A stretch of 64,000 bases of DNA from JAPYTK01 sp964401935. Lineage in GTDB: Bacteria > Myxococcota_A > Polyangia > Polyangiales > Polyangiaceae. Below, one piece after another: positions 25,523-34,040 of this stretch (position 1 is the stretch's first letter; each line of letters starts with the position of its first letter). Position numbers and translations under genes: made by a program. The DNA lies in contig CAYOAL010000015.1 of NCBI GenBank assembly GCA_964401935.1, forward strand, positions 46,170 to 110,169, read 5' to 3'. Under the pieces are notes generated by a model, which worked only from the letters and a program-made list of their open reading frames with translations, was not told the DNA's origin and made no database searches.

Positions 25523-26185
25523 TCAGTTCGTGAGCTTCAGCATCACCTCGTTGCGTCGCAGCGGCCCCGGCGTCCACGGCGGGTCGTACTGCGAGAAGGT
25601 GGGCGCCGTGCCCGGGTCGACGGCCAGGCCCACCGCTCGCGCGGCCGCCGCGAGAGCCTCCCCATGTCGCTCGAACGCGTCGGCCGAGGCCACCCCCGAG
25701 AACCGCGTCGCGGCGAAGCGCGCGGCCGGTACTTCGCGCAGCGTCACGCGGGAATCGCCCGGCGTCGGCAGCGTGTCGAGCGTGTGCTCGGACGGCATGG
25801 TGAACCACACCGTCCAGCCATTGTCCGTCGCGCGCGCGTCGACGGGCGTGGTCATGGCGATGGTCTCGCTCGCTTCGCGCTGCTCGACGGGGGTCGTCAT
25901 CGCGATGCTCGCCTTCGCCACGTTGTTGCCGAAGATGTAGTCCGCCAACAGGCGGAAGCCTTCCCTCGACGCGGCCCGCGCGTCGCTCCCCTGCACGGTG
26001 ACCTCGGCGACGATCCGCGGCGCATAGCGCCGCACCTCGAACGAGGGGTGCTCGTCGATGACGTCGTACACCGCGTGCTCGTAGCCGTGGCGCAGCCCGA
26101 ACATGCCCGCCGGGATCGCCAACACCGCCGCCGCAGCCACGCCCCACTTCCAACGATGACGTCGAACCTGTTCGATGATGCTCAT
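25523..26185 (-). CDS. SOUL-family heme-binding protein with N-terminal membrane anchor
   Basis: A 220-residue protein. Residues 10-30 form one membrane segment; the remainder matches the SOUL family (FEVRRYAPRIVAEVTVQG, GFRLLADYIFGNN, IAMTTPV repeated twice, and the C-terminal YDPPWTPGPLRRNEV). SOUL proteins bind heme or related tetrapyrroles; the biochemical role in bacteria is poorly defined. The ATG at 26185 is preferred to a start nine codons upstream because it precedes the basic residues and membrane segment. A TATAAT-like element on this strand lies near 26236-26241. Confidence 0.88.
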   Translation of the reverse strand: MSIIEQVRRHRWKWGVAAAAVLAIPAGMFGLRHGYEHAVYDVIDEHPSFEVRRYAPRIVAEVTVQGSDARAASREGFRLLADYIFGNNVAKASIAMTTPVEQREASETIAMTTPVDARATDNGWTVWFTMPSEHTLDTLPTPGDSRVTLREVPAARFAATRFSGVASADAFERHGEALAAAARAVGLAVDPGTAPTFSQYDPPWTPGPLRRNEVMLKLTN

Positions 26186-26235
26186 CGCTCGAAGATAAGG
26201 CGTCTGCGGCAAACATCTACACTATATCGACATAT

Positions 26236-26241
26236 ATTATA
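26236..26241 (-). promoter_or_regulatory. AT-rich promoter region of the SOUL gene
   Basis: In an otherwise GC-rich sequence, 26218-26250 is strongly AT-rich. Read on the minus strand it has TTGTATAAT, whose TATAAT is a perfect -10 hexamer about 51 bases upstream of the SOUL start. No good -35 is visible. Confidence 0.45.
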
Positions 26242-26270
26242 CAAATAATCGTCACACTGCCCCTTCCGAT

Positions 26271-26332
26271 GGTGAACGAACATTCATTCATGCTCTTGAC
26301 AGGACCCGGTTGAGAATGAATGTTCGTTCACC
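26271..26332. promoter_or_regulatory. Perfect 19-bp inverted repeat (paired TetR-like operators) around a TTGACA element
   Basis: The left arm is 26271-26289 (GGTGAACGAACATTCATTC) and the right arm is its exact reverse complement at 26314-26332, with a 24-base spacer. Each arm contains an imperfect palindrome (GAACGAACATTCATTC) of the kind bound by TetR-family repressors. A TTGACA hexamer sits in the spacer at 26296-26301 and points toward the lipoprotein gene. Tight repression of that gene is inferred; no TetR gene is encoded in the window. Confidence 0.65.
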
Positions 26333-26350
26333 TCACCGGAGGGAGCTGTC

Positions 26351-26995
26351 ATGTCGAACCCCAAGATCCTCGTCAACACTATGCTTTTCTGTTCCTTGGC
26401 CGTTGCCGCGGTGGGCTGCACGCAGCCCACCGACGAAGCCCAGCCCGGCGCCGAGGCCCCTCCCGGGGTGGCGAGCGAGCTCGCAGACTTCACGTCGTTC
26501 GACATTCTGCCAGCGGCGGGGAGCCAAGCCGACGGGGAGCTCGCGGCCACCGGGATCTGGCTCGACGTGTCACCGACGGTGTTCCCGGTGGTGCTCCTCG
26601 ACAGCGCTGCCACCCTGCGACGCGAAGGTGAGACGTTGGTGCTCCACGAGCTCTCGGTGAGGTGGGACGACTTCGAGCACGAGCTGCCGGGTGGCTCGCG
26701 GCTCAGTCACATGGGGGTCGTCCTCGAGGAGCCGATCGCGCTCGAGACGCGCTGGCACGACGGGAAGGTGAGCGCTCAGGCGGAGGTGGCGTTGCGCCTC
26801 GACTGGTCGGTCTCCACCCAGACGAGCGTCACGCCGCTCGCGAGCCAAGACGTGCGCTCGGTTCGCCTCACCGTCGACATCGAAGAGCAAGACGGTGAGC
26901 TCCACCTCGGCGCCGAGCTTCGAGGCGAGGACGTCTTCGCCCTCCCCGAGCTGTTCGAGGTGACGCGCTACGAGGTTACGCTCGACGGGCGCTGA
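26351..26995 (+). CDS. Lipoprotein under a palindromic operator
   Basis: A 214-residue protein with a signal peptide and lipobox AVGC near residue 22, an acidic/Pro spacer, then a beta-rich globular domain in which alternating hydrophobic strands are evident (LVLHELSVRWDDFEHEL, VRLTVDIEEQDGELHLGAEL). No family is recognised. The ATG lies 18 bases downstream of the right operator arm and follows CCGGAGGGAG, a strong ribosome-binding site. The operator pair upstream suggests it is induced by a specific ligand. Confidence 0.75.
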   Translation: MSNPKILVNTMLFCSLAVAAVGCTQPTDEAQPGAEAPPGVASELADFTSFDILPAAGSQADGELAATGIWLDVSPTVFPVVLLDSAATLRREGETLVLHELSVRWDDFEHELPGGSRLSHMGVVLEEPIALETRWHDGKVSAQAEVALRLDWSVSTQTSVTPLASQDVRSVRLTVDIEEQDGELHLGAELRGEDVFALPELFEVTRYEVTLDGR

Positions 26996-27064
26996 CGCGC
27001 GCGCTGCCGCGGTCGCGGCCGAGGCGCGCTTGTCGCGATGGGATGAGCGGCGTATGGGTCTTGG

Positions 27065-27598
27065 GTGAGGATCGACACCCAAGCCATCACCGCGTTGCGC
27101 GAACGGCTGCTCGAGTCGGGCGGCGCTCCATCCATCGTGCTGTCGGGCCCCGACGCCATCCGCCAACAGGGACACCCACTCGCGGGCGACGACGAGGCCA
27201 TGGCGTTGTTCGACGCCACCTTCGAGGCGATGTTCATCATGCTCTGCGCCGACGGCGTGGCGGGTGATGACGAGAAGGAGGTGCTCCGAGGCGCCCTGCG
27301 TGCGCTCACCGATGGTGTCGTCCGCAGCCAGCAGATCGAGGAGATGGCGGTGGCTGCCGCCGCCCGCCTGAAGGACGAGGGGATCGACGTGCGACTGCGC
27401 GCGGTGGCCGACGTGTTGAAGACCTCGACGGTGGGGTCGGAGGCGGCCTTCGTCCTCGCTGCGGTGATGGCCTTCGCCGACGAAGAGATCGCCGACGAAG
27501 AGAACGACATGCTGAACGACTTCGCCGACCTGTTGGGGCTGAGCGAAGAGCGCGCCAACACACTCCTCGACGCGCTCGAGACGCACCAACAAGACTGA
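27065..27598 (+). CDS. TerB-like protein
   Basis: A 177-residue helical acidic protein starting at GTG. Two segments, ATFEAMFIMLCADGVAGDDEKEVLRGALR and AAFVLAAVMAFADEEIADEEND, have the acidic helix pattern of TerB/tellurite-resistance-type domains, in which Asp/Glu clusters may bind metal. A similar but separate domain is fused to the P450-like protein at 59917. No other ter genes are nearby, so a tellurite function should not be assumed. Confidence 0.75.
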   Translation: MRIDTQAITALRERLLESGGAPSIVLSGPDAIRQQGHPLAGDDEAMALFDATFEAMFIMLCADGVAGDDEKEVLRGALRALTDGVVRSQQIEEMAVAAAARLKDEGIDVRLRAVADVLKTSTVGSEAAFVLAAVMAFADEEIADEENDMLNDFADLLGLSEERANTLLDALETHQQD

Positions 27599-27674
27599 CA
27601 CGCGCCAAGGGGGGCGGGCTCGACACCAATCCTCGACGCGACGCGCACCTGCGCTCCATCGCTCCGGAGATTCG

Positions 27675-29099
27675 ATGTCTGAACGACGCCCCCGCCCCCA
27701 CCTCAGCCGCGACCTCGCACGCGACTGCCGCGCCATGTTGCGGGCGGCGGGGTTCGACGAGGCTGGAGTCGCCGAAAGGCTCGAGGCGCCGAAGCCCGAA
27801 CGGGAGGATGCCCTCGGCACGTTGATCGAGCTGTTCGTGTTGAGCCAATCGGTGTCGGAAGCACGCCTCGCCCACGCCACCTCTGGGGTGGCGCCGCAGG
27901 TGCTCGCAGCGGCCCACCTCATCACCCTCCGTGACGGCGCCGCGCATCCGCTGATCGCGCTCATTCCCCATCGCGAGCTGCTCCTCGCGAGCGATCCTGA
28001 AGACACCACCCTGCGCGACTACGTGATGGGCGTGTCGGCAGGAACGATGACCCTCGAGGCCGCGCTGATGCCGAGCGAAGGGGGACGTTGGCTCGACCTC
28101 GGGACCGGTTGTGGCGCCCTCGCCCTAGTCGCCGCGCGCGACGCGAGCGAGGTCGTCGCCGTCGATCTCAACCCGCGTGCCCTCGAGCTCGTCGAGCTCA
28201 ACGCGGTGCTCAACGGCGTTCACAACGTGACGACCTCCGTCGGCGACATGTTCGCGCCCGACGCGGAGCTGCTCGAGAGCTTCGACGGGGTGGTGTGTCA
28301 CCCGCCATGCGTCATCTCCCCGCGCTCCGATCAGCTCTACTGCGACGCGCCGGGCGCCGGCGACGCGTTCATGCCTCGCCTCCTCACGGCCTGCGCCACC
28401 CTGCTGCGTCGAGGCGGCGTGGGGCAGCTGCTCGGCAACTGGGCCGACCTCGTCGACACGCCGTGGCAACAACGGCTGAGCGGGTGGCTCGCCAACACCC
28501 ACTGCGACGCCTGGGTTCTCGCCAACCCGATGGAGAACCCATCGCGCTACGCCGAGCGGTGGCTCGCGGATCGCGGCCGGCACGACGCGGACGAACACGC
28601 CCGCTGGATCGCGGACTACGACGAGGCCGGCGTCCGCGGGATCTTGTCGGGCCTCGTGACGCTGCGTCGCCCCCTCGAGGCGCGCCCGCCGTGGCTCTTC
28701 ATCGATCCTGCGCCCCCTGGGATCAGCCATGGCGCGGGACCTCAGCTCCGACGCGGCCTCCACGCGCGCGACGTGCTCACGACGCTCTCCGAGGATGACG
28801 TGGGAGGGCTGCGCCCCAGCGCACCGGCCGAGCTGCGCCAAACAGCGAGCTTCGAACCGAGCGACGACGGCTGGAGCGAGACCACCTGCACCACACGCCT
28901 GTCGATGGGCCTGCAGTACGAGCTCGCCCACGATCCCACCGTGGGCGCGCTCATCCGCGCCTGCGACGGCAAGACCCCCTTCGACGACGTCGTCGCGCAC
29001 ATCGCCGCCCAAGCCGGTCAAGACCCCGTCTCCTTCGCCGGGCCCGCGAAGCGCATCCTCCGCCAGCTCCTACACTTCGGCCTCCTCACCCTCGGCTGA
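27675..29099 (+). CDS. Methyltransferase of the small/HemK-like group
   Basis: A 474-residue protein. An N-terminal helical domain (residues 1-140) precedes a methyltransferase core with LDLGTGCGALALVAA, VVAVDLNPRALELVELNA and a catalytic-loop motif HPPC in place of the usual NPPY. A C-terminal region of about 150 residues forms a separate domain. This arrangement resembles large HemK-related methyltransferases, but the NPPY to HPPC change argues against a typical glutamine or adenine N-methyltransferase. The substrate is unknown. It is convergent with the next gene, with stops two bases apart. Confidence 0.8.
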   Translation: MSERRPRPHLSRDLARDCRAMLRAAGFDEAGVAERLEAPKPEREDALGTLIELFVLSQSVSEARLAHATSGVAPQVLAAAHLITLRDGAAHPLIALIPHRELLLASDPEDTTLRDYVMGVSAGTMTLEAALMPSEGGRWLDLGTGCGALALVAARDASEVVAVDLNPRALELVELNAVLNGVHNVTTSVGDMFAPDAELLESFDGVVCHPPCVISPRSDQLYCDAPGAGDAFMPRLLTACATLLRRGGVGQLLGNWADLVDTPWQQRLSGWLANTHCDAWVLANPMENPSRYAERWLADRGRHDADEHARWIADYDEAGVRGILSGLVTLRRPLEARPPWLFIDPAPPGISHGAGPQLRRGLHARDVLTTLSEDDVGGLRPSAPAELRQTASFEPSDDGWSETTCTTRLSMGLQYELAHDPTVGALIRACDGKTPFDDVVAHIAAQAGQDPVSFAGPAKRILRQLLHFGLLTLG

Positions 29100-29101
29100 G
29101 C

Positions 29102-30031
29102 TCAAGCCCCGGCGTCTCGCGCCGCGAGGTCGCGCGCCAAGAGCTCGCTCCCGATCGCCGACACCAGCGTGCGCTCCCGAGAGCGGCTCGTGAGCTTGGC
29201 GCCCCAGTCGGTGAAGCCACCATCGATCATGGGGATGACGCGCCCCGCCGGCGTGCGGAACGCACCCACGAACGAGAGGCCCTGATAGTAGGCGTTGCTC
29301 CCGATGCGCGAGTCTTCGTCGTCGGTGGGGATACCGGCCGCGCGAAGATGGTGGTGAGCGCCGTCGCGAATGGTGAGCCAGGGCTGTCCCGCCGCCGAGA
29401 ACGAGACGCGCTCGAGCGCTCCTCCGGGGAGGAGGCTGGCGAGCCGTCGATACACCTCGAGGTGCTCGATGAGGGTAGTGAGCTCGGCGCGACCCGAGCC
29501 TCGCGATGGAAACATCGACACCAGCGCGAACAACCGAAAGTGGGCGTGAAAGTCGGGGTTGTCGAAAACCTGCACTCGAAGGGCCCGGTGGCTCGCCGCC
29601 AGATCAGCGCGCCCCTCACCGCGGTCGCGACGTCGTGCGGCCTCGAGCGCGAGCACGTTCGAGGGGTCGCTCGTCACCTCGAGGTTGCGCACCGTGGCGA
29701 GCACCTTCCCCGGGTCGCAGGGCGCAACCACCGAGCAACAACCGAGGGGGGCCACCGGTCCCAGCTCGAGCAGCTCGAACCCGTCGCCCAGCGCATCGAA
29801 GAGCGCGCCATCGACCCGCAGCATGAGCCGAGGATCGACACGGCCGGGAACGCAGAACCGACGGCTGAACGCCCGCGCGACGTCCCTCGGTCGCTGGGCG
29901 AGCGTTCGCTCGCGCATCACGTCGAGCATCACCGACTGCAGGTCGCCCGCGCGCGCGGCGACGAGCTTGCTCACCGTCGCGTCGTCGATCCCGATGCGAC
30001 GCACCGCCTTGTCCAACAGCTTGCTCCCCAT
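29102..30031 (-). CDS. Hypothetical protein, 309 residues
   Basis: A cytoplasmic-looking protein with motifs APLGCCSVVAPCDPGKVLATVR, DPSNVLALEAARRR and HFRLFALVSMF. The HFRLF region and its surroundings faintly resemble motif 2 of class II aminoacyl-tRNA synthetases, but I cannot confirm this. No signal peptide or membrane segment is present. The gene is convergent with the methyltransferase gene and divergent from the MDR dehydrogenase. Confidence 0.65.
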   Translation of the reverse strand: MGSKLLDKAVRRIGIDDATVSKLVAARAGDLQSVMLDVMRERTLAQRPRDVARAFSRRFCVPGRVDPRLMLRVDGALFDALGDGFELLELGPVAPLGCCSVVAPCDPGKVLATVRNLEVTSDPSNVLALEAARRRDRGEGRADLAASHRALRVQVFDNPDFHAHFRLFALVSMFPSRGSGRAELTTLIEHLEVYRRLASLLPGGALERVSFSAAGQPWLTIRDGAHHHLRAAGIPTDDEDSRIGSNAYYQGLSFVGAFRTPAGRVIPMIDGGFTDWGAKLTSRSRERTLVSAIGSELLARDLAARDAGA

Positions 30032-30207
30032 GAGCCCGCTCGATTCTACCCCGCGGTCCCGCTCGCTCGTCGAGTCCGTCCACGCGCGCCCTCGGATCGC
30101 ACGCCCGCCGCGTGGCCCGCGGCCCGACGGCCGCCTCTCGGCGCGCTTCCCGCTTCAGGCGCGCTCGCTTCGGGACTAGAGTTCCACGCACGCAGCGTGG
30201 GCGCGCG

Positions 30208-31152
30208 ATGAAGGCAGTGATGTACACGCGCTACGGCGCGCCGGAGGTGCTCTCGGTGCGCGACGTGCCCGAGCCCGCGCGCAGCCCTCGCCACGCGCGG
30301 GTGAAGGTGCACGCGGCCGCGCTCAACCCCAAGGATGTGCTCGTGCGCAAAGGGAAGATGCGTTGGCTGGTGGGGGGTGGGCTGCCCCGGACGCCCGGCT
30401 ACGATCTCGCCGGCGTGCTCCTCGACGACGCGGGGGGCTTGCCGAGCGGGACGGAGGTGTTTGCGATGATCAACAGCCACGCCGGCGGAGCCTGCGCGGA
30501 GATCGTCTCGCTCCCGTTCGACGAGGTGGCGGAGAAGCCTCGAACGCTCAGCATGATCGAAGCGGCGGCGCTCCCGCTCGCGGGCCTCACTGCGCTCCAG
30601 GCCTTGCGCGACGAGCTCGCGCTCGAGCGCGGCCAGAGCGTCCTCGTCAACGGCGCCTCCGGGGGTGTGGGCACGCTCGCGGTGCAGATCGCCAAGGCGC
30701 TCGGCGCGTCCGTCACCGCGGTGTGCTCGGCGCGCAACGCGGAGCTCGTGCGCGAGCTCGGCGCAGCTCGGGTGCTCGACTACACGGTCGAGCCCCTCCA
30801 CGCGTTGCGCGACTTCGACGCAGTGTTCGACGTGTTCGGCTCGTTCCCGTGGTCGGCGGCCCGGCACACGCTGCGCCCCGGCGGCCGCTTCTGCACCACC
30901 GTGCCTCGACCCGCGTCGATTCTCCGCGGCGGGCTCCGCCGTCTGGGGCTGCATCGCGCCGCGCTGGTGGTGGTGAGGAGCCGGCGCCGCGATCTCGACG
31001 TGCTCCGAGCCATGGTCGACGACGGCGCGCTGCGCCCCGTCGTCGACCGCGTGGTCACGCTGGCCGACTCCGCCGAGGGTCACCGTCACCTCGAGACCAG
31101 GCGCGCGCGCGGCAAAGTCGTGGTCACCCTCGACGCCTCGCGCACCGAGTGA
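30208..31152 (+). CDS. Zinc-independent MDR oxidoreductase (quinone reductase-like)
   Basis: A 314-residue enzyme with the GroES-like N-terminal fold (KVHAAALNPKDVLVR) and the NADPH-binding motif VLVNGASGGVGTLAVQIAKALG. The Cys zinc ligands of alcohol dehydrogenases are absent, placing it in the quinone oxidoreductase/enoyl reductase branch. The ATG at 30208 starts the characteristic MKAVMYTRYG. The substrate is unknown. The minus-strand gene downstream encodes a winged-helix regulator, convergent with this gene. Confidence 0.87.
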   Translation: MKAVMYTRYGAPEVLSVRDVPEPARSPRHARVKVHAAALNPKDVLVRKGKMRWLVGGGLPRTPGYDLAGVLLDDAGGLPSGTEVFAMINSHAGGACAEIVSLPFDEVAEKPRTLSMIEAAALPLAGLTALQALRDELALERGQSVLVNGASGGVGTLAVQIAKALGASVTAVCSARNAELVRELGAARVLDYTVEPLHALRDFDAVFDVFGSFPWSAARHTLRPGGRFCTTVPRPASILRGGLRRLGLHRAALVVVRSRRRDLDVLRAMVDDGALRPVVDRVVTLADSAEGHRHLETRRARGKVVVTLDASRTE

Positions 31153-31173
31153 GCGCCCCCAGCCCGGTCAGGC

Positions 31174-31536
31174 TCACCCGGTCCTGACGTCGCCGCGACC
31201 GAGCTCCGCGGGGCTCGCGAGGCTCACGTCCTCGACCGGCGGCTCGGGCAACCGCTGAGGCGCCAGCGTCTGGAGCAGCTCCCCCACCGTGTGCGTGCGC
31301 TCGAGCGGGTGACGCATCGGCAGCTCCCAGTTGAGCTTGTAGTGGTTCCGGCGTCCGAGGCGCTCCGACGCGATGGCCCCCGCCTCCACGAGCTCCACAA
31401 GAATTCGCTGCACGGCCCGCTCCGTGATGCCGACATCGAGCGCGAGGTCGCGGATCCGACGCCCCGGGTCGCGCGCCAACGCGAGCATTACATGCGCGTG
31501 ATTACTAAGAAAAGTCCAGCTGCTTCCAGGCTCCAT
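31174..31536 (-). CDS. Winged-helix transcriptional regulator
   Basis: A 120-residue protein with a helix-turn-helix at about residues 27-60 (IRDLALDVGITERAVQRILVELVEAGAIA) followed by a wing (ERLGRRNHYKLN). This is the MarR/ArsR-like winged-helix fold. It has no clear effector domain. It is transcribed divergently from the carbonic anhydrase gene, and the 132-bp AT-rich gap between them holds nested inverted repeats, so regulation of that gene or of itself is plausible. Confidence 0.8.
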   Translation of the reverse strand: MEPGSSWTFLSNHAHVMLALARDPGRRIRDLALDVGITERAVQRILVELVEAGAIASERLGRRNHYKLNWELPMRHPLERTHTVGELLQTLAPQRLPEPPVEDVSLASPAELGRGDVRTG

Positions 31537-31616
31537 GGCTTGCTTCTCGCGTCATTGTACCGCGTTCTGCGGACTTGGTAGCGATCTCATTCGTGCAATA
31601 ATGTTCCCGATAGATT

Positions 31617-31660
31617 ATTCACGTCAATCAATTGACGAATATCTTTTCGTGAATTAAGAC
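31617..31660 (+). promoter_or_regulatory. Nested inverted repeats and -35 element upstream of carbonic anhydrase
   Basis: CGTCAAT-CA-ATTGACG is an inverted repeat at 31622-31637; a second pair, ATTCACG at 31617-31623 and CGTGAAT at 31648-31654, encloses it. TTGACG at 31632-31637 could be a -35, with a weak TAAGAC 17 bases downstream. The ATG follows within ten bases and lacks a clear ribosome-binding site, so the transcript may be leaderless. The regulator divergent from here is a likely binder. Confidence 0.45.
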
Positions 31661-31668
31661 TCTACATC

Positions 31669-32343
31669 ATGGAAAAGCTCATCGCAGGTCTGAAGCAGTT
31701 TGTCCGCACCGTGCAGGAGGAAGAGCAAGAGCTCTACGCGAAGCTCGCCTCGGGGCAGCGCCCAGAGACGCTGTTCGTCACCTGCTCGGACTCTCGGATC
31801 GCGCCCCACAAGATGACGCGGACGGGCCCCGGCGAGCTGTTCGTGATCCGCAACGCGGGCAACATCGTCCCCCCCCACGGCCACAACATCACCGGCGAGG
31901 CGGCCACCGTCGAGTACGCCGTCAACGCGCTCGGGGTGAAAGACATCATCGTGTGCGGTCACTCCAACTGCGGCGCGATGAAGGGCCTGCTGAACCTCGA
32001 AGCGCTGGAGCAGACCCTGCCCAACGTGCGTCGATGGCTCGAGTTCTGCCAGCCCACCCGCCACATCGTGGAGCGCCAGTTTGCCGAGCTCGGCCCCGAC
32101 CAGCGCCTCGACAAGGCGATCGAGCTCAACGTGCTCGCTCAGCTCGACAACCTCCGGAGTCATCCAAGCGTGGCCGCCCACGTCTACAGCGGTGACGTGC
32201 GCCTCCACGCCTGGGTCTACGACATCCCCACCGGCCACGTGCGCGCCTTCGACAGCACGAAGAACCGCTTCGTCTCGCTCCTCGACGGCCCGCCGCCGCG
32301 CGGCGTGAGCGTCCCGATGGGTCAGGCCGCCGCCGCCGGCTGA
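31669..32343 (+). CDS. Beta-class carbonic anhydrase
   Basis: A 224-residue enzyme with all zinc ligands: Cys39 and Asp41 in VTCSDSRI, His98 and Cys101 in GHSNCGAM. GPGELFVIRNAGNIV is the family signature. It interconverts CO2 and bicarbonate in the cytoplasm. It is followed 61 bases later by a SulP transporter, a pairing that points to bicarbonate supply or pH balance. The length is typical of the bacterial beta class. Confidence 0.95.
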   Translation: MEKLIAGLKQFVRTVQEEEQELYAKLASGQRPETLFVTCSDSRIAPHKMTRTGPGELFVIRNAGNIVPPHGHNITGEAATVEYAVNALGVKDIIVCGHSNCGAMKGLLNLEALEQTLPNVRRWLEFCQPTRHIVERQFAELGPDQRLDKAIELNVLAQLDNLRSHPSVAAHVYSGDVRLHAWVYDIPTGHVRAFDSTKNRFVSLLDGPPPRGVSVPMGQAAAAG

Positions 32344-32404
32344 GCGCCGCGCCTACCGAGCGCGCGCAGCAGCCAACGAGACCCCCGAACCAAGGAACCA
32401 GAGC

Positions 32405-34000
32405 ATGTCGGAGCCCGAGAGCAAGCCCGCGAACCCCGCCCGCGACGTCCGCTGGGGGCGCGAGTTGATGGCGTCGCTGGTGGTGTTCCTGGTGGCGCTC
32501 CCCCTCTGCATGGGAATCGCCATCGCGTCGGGCGTCCCGCCTGCGCTCGGGCTCATCTCCGGCATCATCGGCGGCATCGTCGTGGGCACGCTCGCCGGCT
32601 CCCCTCTCCAGGTGACGGGGCCCGCGGCGGGCCTCGCCGTGCTCGTGTTCGAGCTCGTCAACACCTACGGCATCGCTGCCCTCGGCGCCGCGGTGCTGGT
32701 GGCCGGTCTGCTCCAGGTCGTCGCCGGCTTCCTCAAGCTCGGCCGTTGGTTCCGGGCGGTGAGCCCCGCGCTCATCCAAGGCATGCTCGCCGGCATCGGG
32801 GTGCTGATCTTCGCCAGTCAGTTCCACGTGATGGTCGACGGCAAGCCGGCGGGGAGCGGCCTCGTCAACCTGCTCACCATCCCCGACGCGGTGATGCGTG
32901 GGCTGTCGCCCGCGGAAGGGACGAGCCACCAGCTGGCCGCGATCATCGGCCTCGTGACGGTGGTGACCATCGTGGCATGGAACGAGCTTCGACCCGAGAA
33001 GCTCAAGGTGGTGCCCGGGCCGCTGGTGGCGGTGGTCGTCGGCTCCATCATCGCCAACGTGGGCGGCATGGCCGTGAACTACGTGTCGGTGCCCGAGAGC
33101 CTGACCGCCTCCTTCAACGCGCCCACCGTCGCCTCCTTCCAGCTGCTCCTGCAGCCGGCCTTCCTCAGCGCCGCCCTCGGCCTCGCGCTCATCGCGAGCG
33201 CCGAGACGCTGCTCTGTGCCACCGCCACCGACCGGATGAGCAAGCACTCCAAGACCGACTACGACAGGGAGCTGGTCGCGCAAGGGGTGGGGAACGCGCT
33301 CGCGGGCGTGGTCGGCGCGCTGCCCCTCACCGGCGTGATCGTGCGCAGCTCGGCCAACGTGGAAGCGGGCGCCACCACCCGCTGGTCGGCGGTGGCCCAC
33401 GGCGCTTGGCTCCTCCTGTTGGTGGCGGCGGTTCCGGTGGTGCTCACCTCGATTCCCACCTCCTCGCTCGCCGCCATCCTCGTCTACACCGGGTTCAAGC
33501 TCGCGCACCCCAAGCAAGTGGTGAAGCTCTGGCAAACCGGCCGCGGTGAAGCGTTGGTGTTCGGGGTGACGGTGGTGGCCATCGTCGCGTCCAACCTCCT
33601 CGTCGGGGTGGTGATCGGGCTCGCCTGCGCGCTCATCAAGCTCCTCGCCACCGTGGTCCGCCTCGACGTCGACGTGCAGGACGGCGGCGACACCATCGAC
33701 ATCAACCTGCAGGGCGCCGCCACCTTCGTGCTGTTGCCCAAGCTCGCGGGCACGCTCGAGACGCTGCCCCAGGGCAAGCGGGTCGTGCTCCACATCGGCG
33801 GCTTGAGCTACGTCGACCACGCGTGCATGGATCTGCTGAAACAGTGGCAAGACCGTTACGAGCAGAACGGCGGCACGCCGCTGGTGGCGTGGGACGACCT
33901 CGAGCGACGGCACAAGGCCGTACAATCCACGCCGCGGCCGCCGCAGCTGGCGGCGGGGGTTCCCATCGTCCGCGGACCGCGCCCCGTCAGCGACGGATAG
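32405..34000 (+). CDS. SulP-family anion (probably bicarbonate) transporter
   Basis: A 531-residue membrane protein with the SulP core signature near the N-terminus (LPLCMGIAIASGVPPALGLISG, GSPLQVTGPAAG) and about 10-12 hydrophobic segments. The C-terminal 100 residues form a STAS-like domain (VVLHIGGLSYVDHACMDLLKQW). Members exchange sulfate, bicarbonate or other anions. Direct placement after carbonic anhydrase favours bicarbonate as substrate; the sequence alone does not prove this. Confidence 0.9.
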   Translation: MSEPESKPANPARDVRWGRELMASLVVFLVALPLCMGIAIASGVPPALGLISGIIGGIVVGTLAGSPLQVTGPAAGLAVLVFELVNTYGIAALGAAVLVAGLLQVVAGFLKLGRWFRAVSPALIQGMLAGIGVLIFASQFHVMVDGKPAGSGLVNLLTIPDAVMRGLSPAEGTSHQLAAIIGLVTVVTIVAWNELRPEKLKVVPGPLVAVVVGSIIANVGGMAVNYVSVPESLTASFNAPTVASFQLLLQPAFLSAALGLALIASAETLLCATATDRMSKHSKTDYDRELVAQGVGNALAGVVGALPLTGVIVRSSANVEAGATTRWSAVAHGAWLLLLVAAVPVVLTSIPTSSLAAILVYTGFKLAHPKQVVKLWQTGRGEALVFGVTVVAIVASNLLVGVVIGLACALIKLLATVVRLDVDVQDGGDTIDINLQGAATFVLLPKLAGTLETLPQGKRVVLHIGGLSYVDHACMDLLKQWQDRYEQNGGTPLVAWDDLERRHKAVQSTPRPPQLAAGVPIVRGPRPVSDG

Positions 34001-34040
34001 GGCCGCTCGCCACGCGCGACACACGAGGTCGCGAACGCTC

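Noticed and set aside
27065..27598. Tellurite-resistance locus
   Set aside because: Only a lone TerB-like domain; no other ter genes nearby.
26570..28009. Minus-strand frame opposite the TerB-like and methyltransferase genes
   Set aside because: Arg/Ser/His-rich translation with no domain and fully antisense to supported genes.
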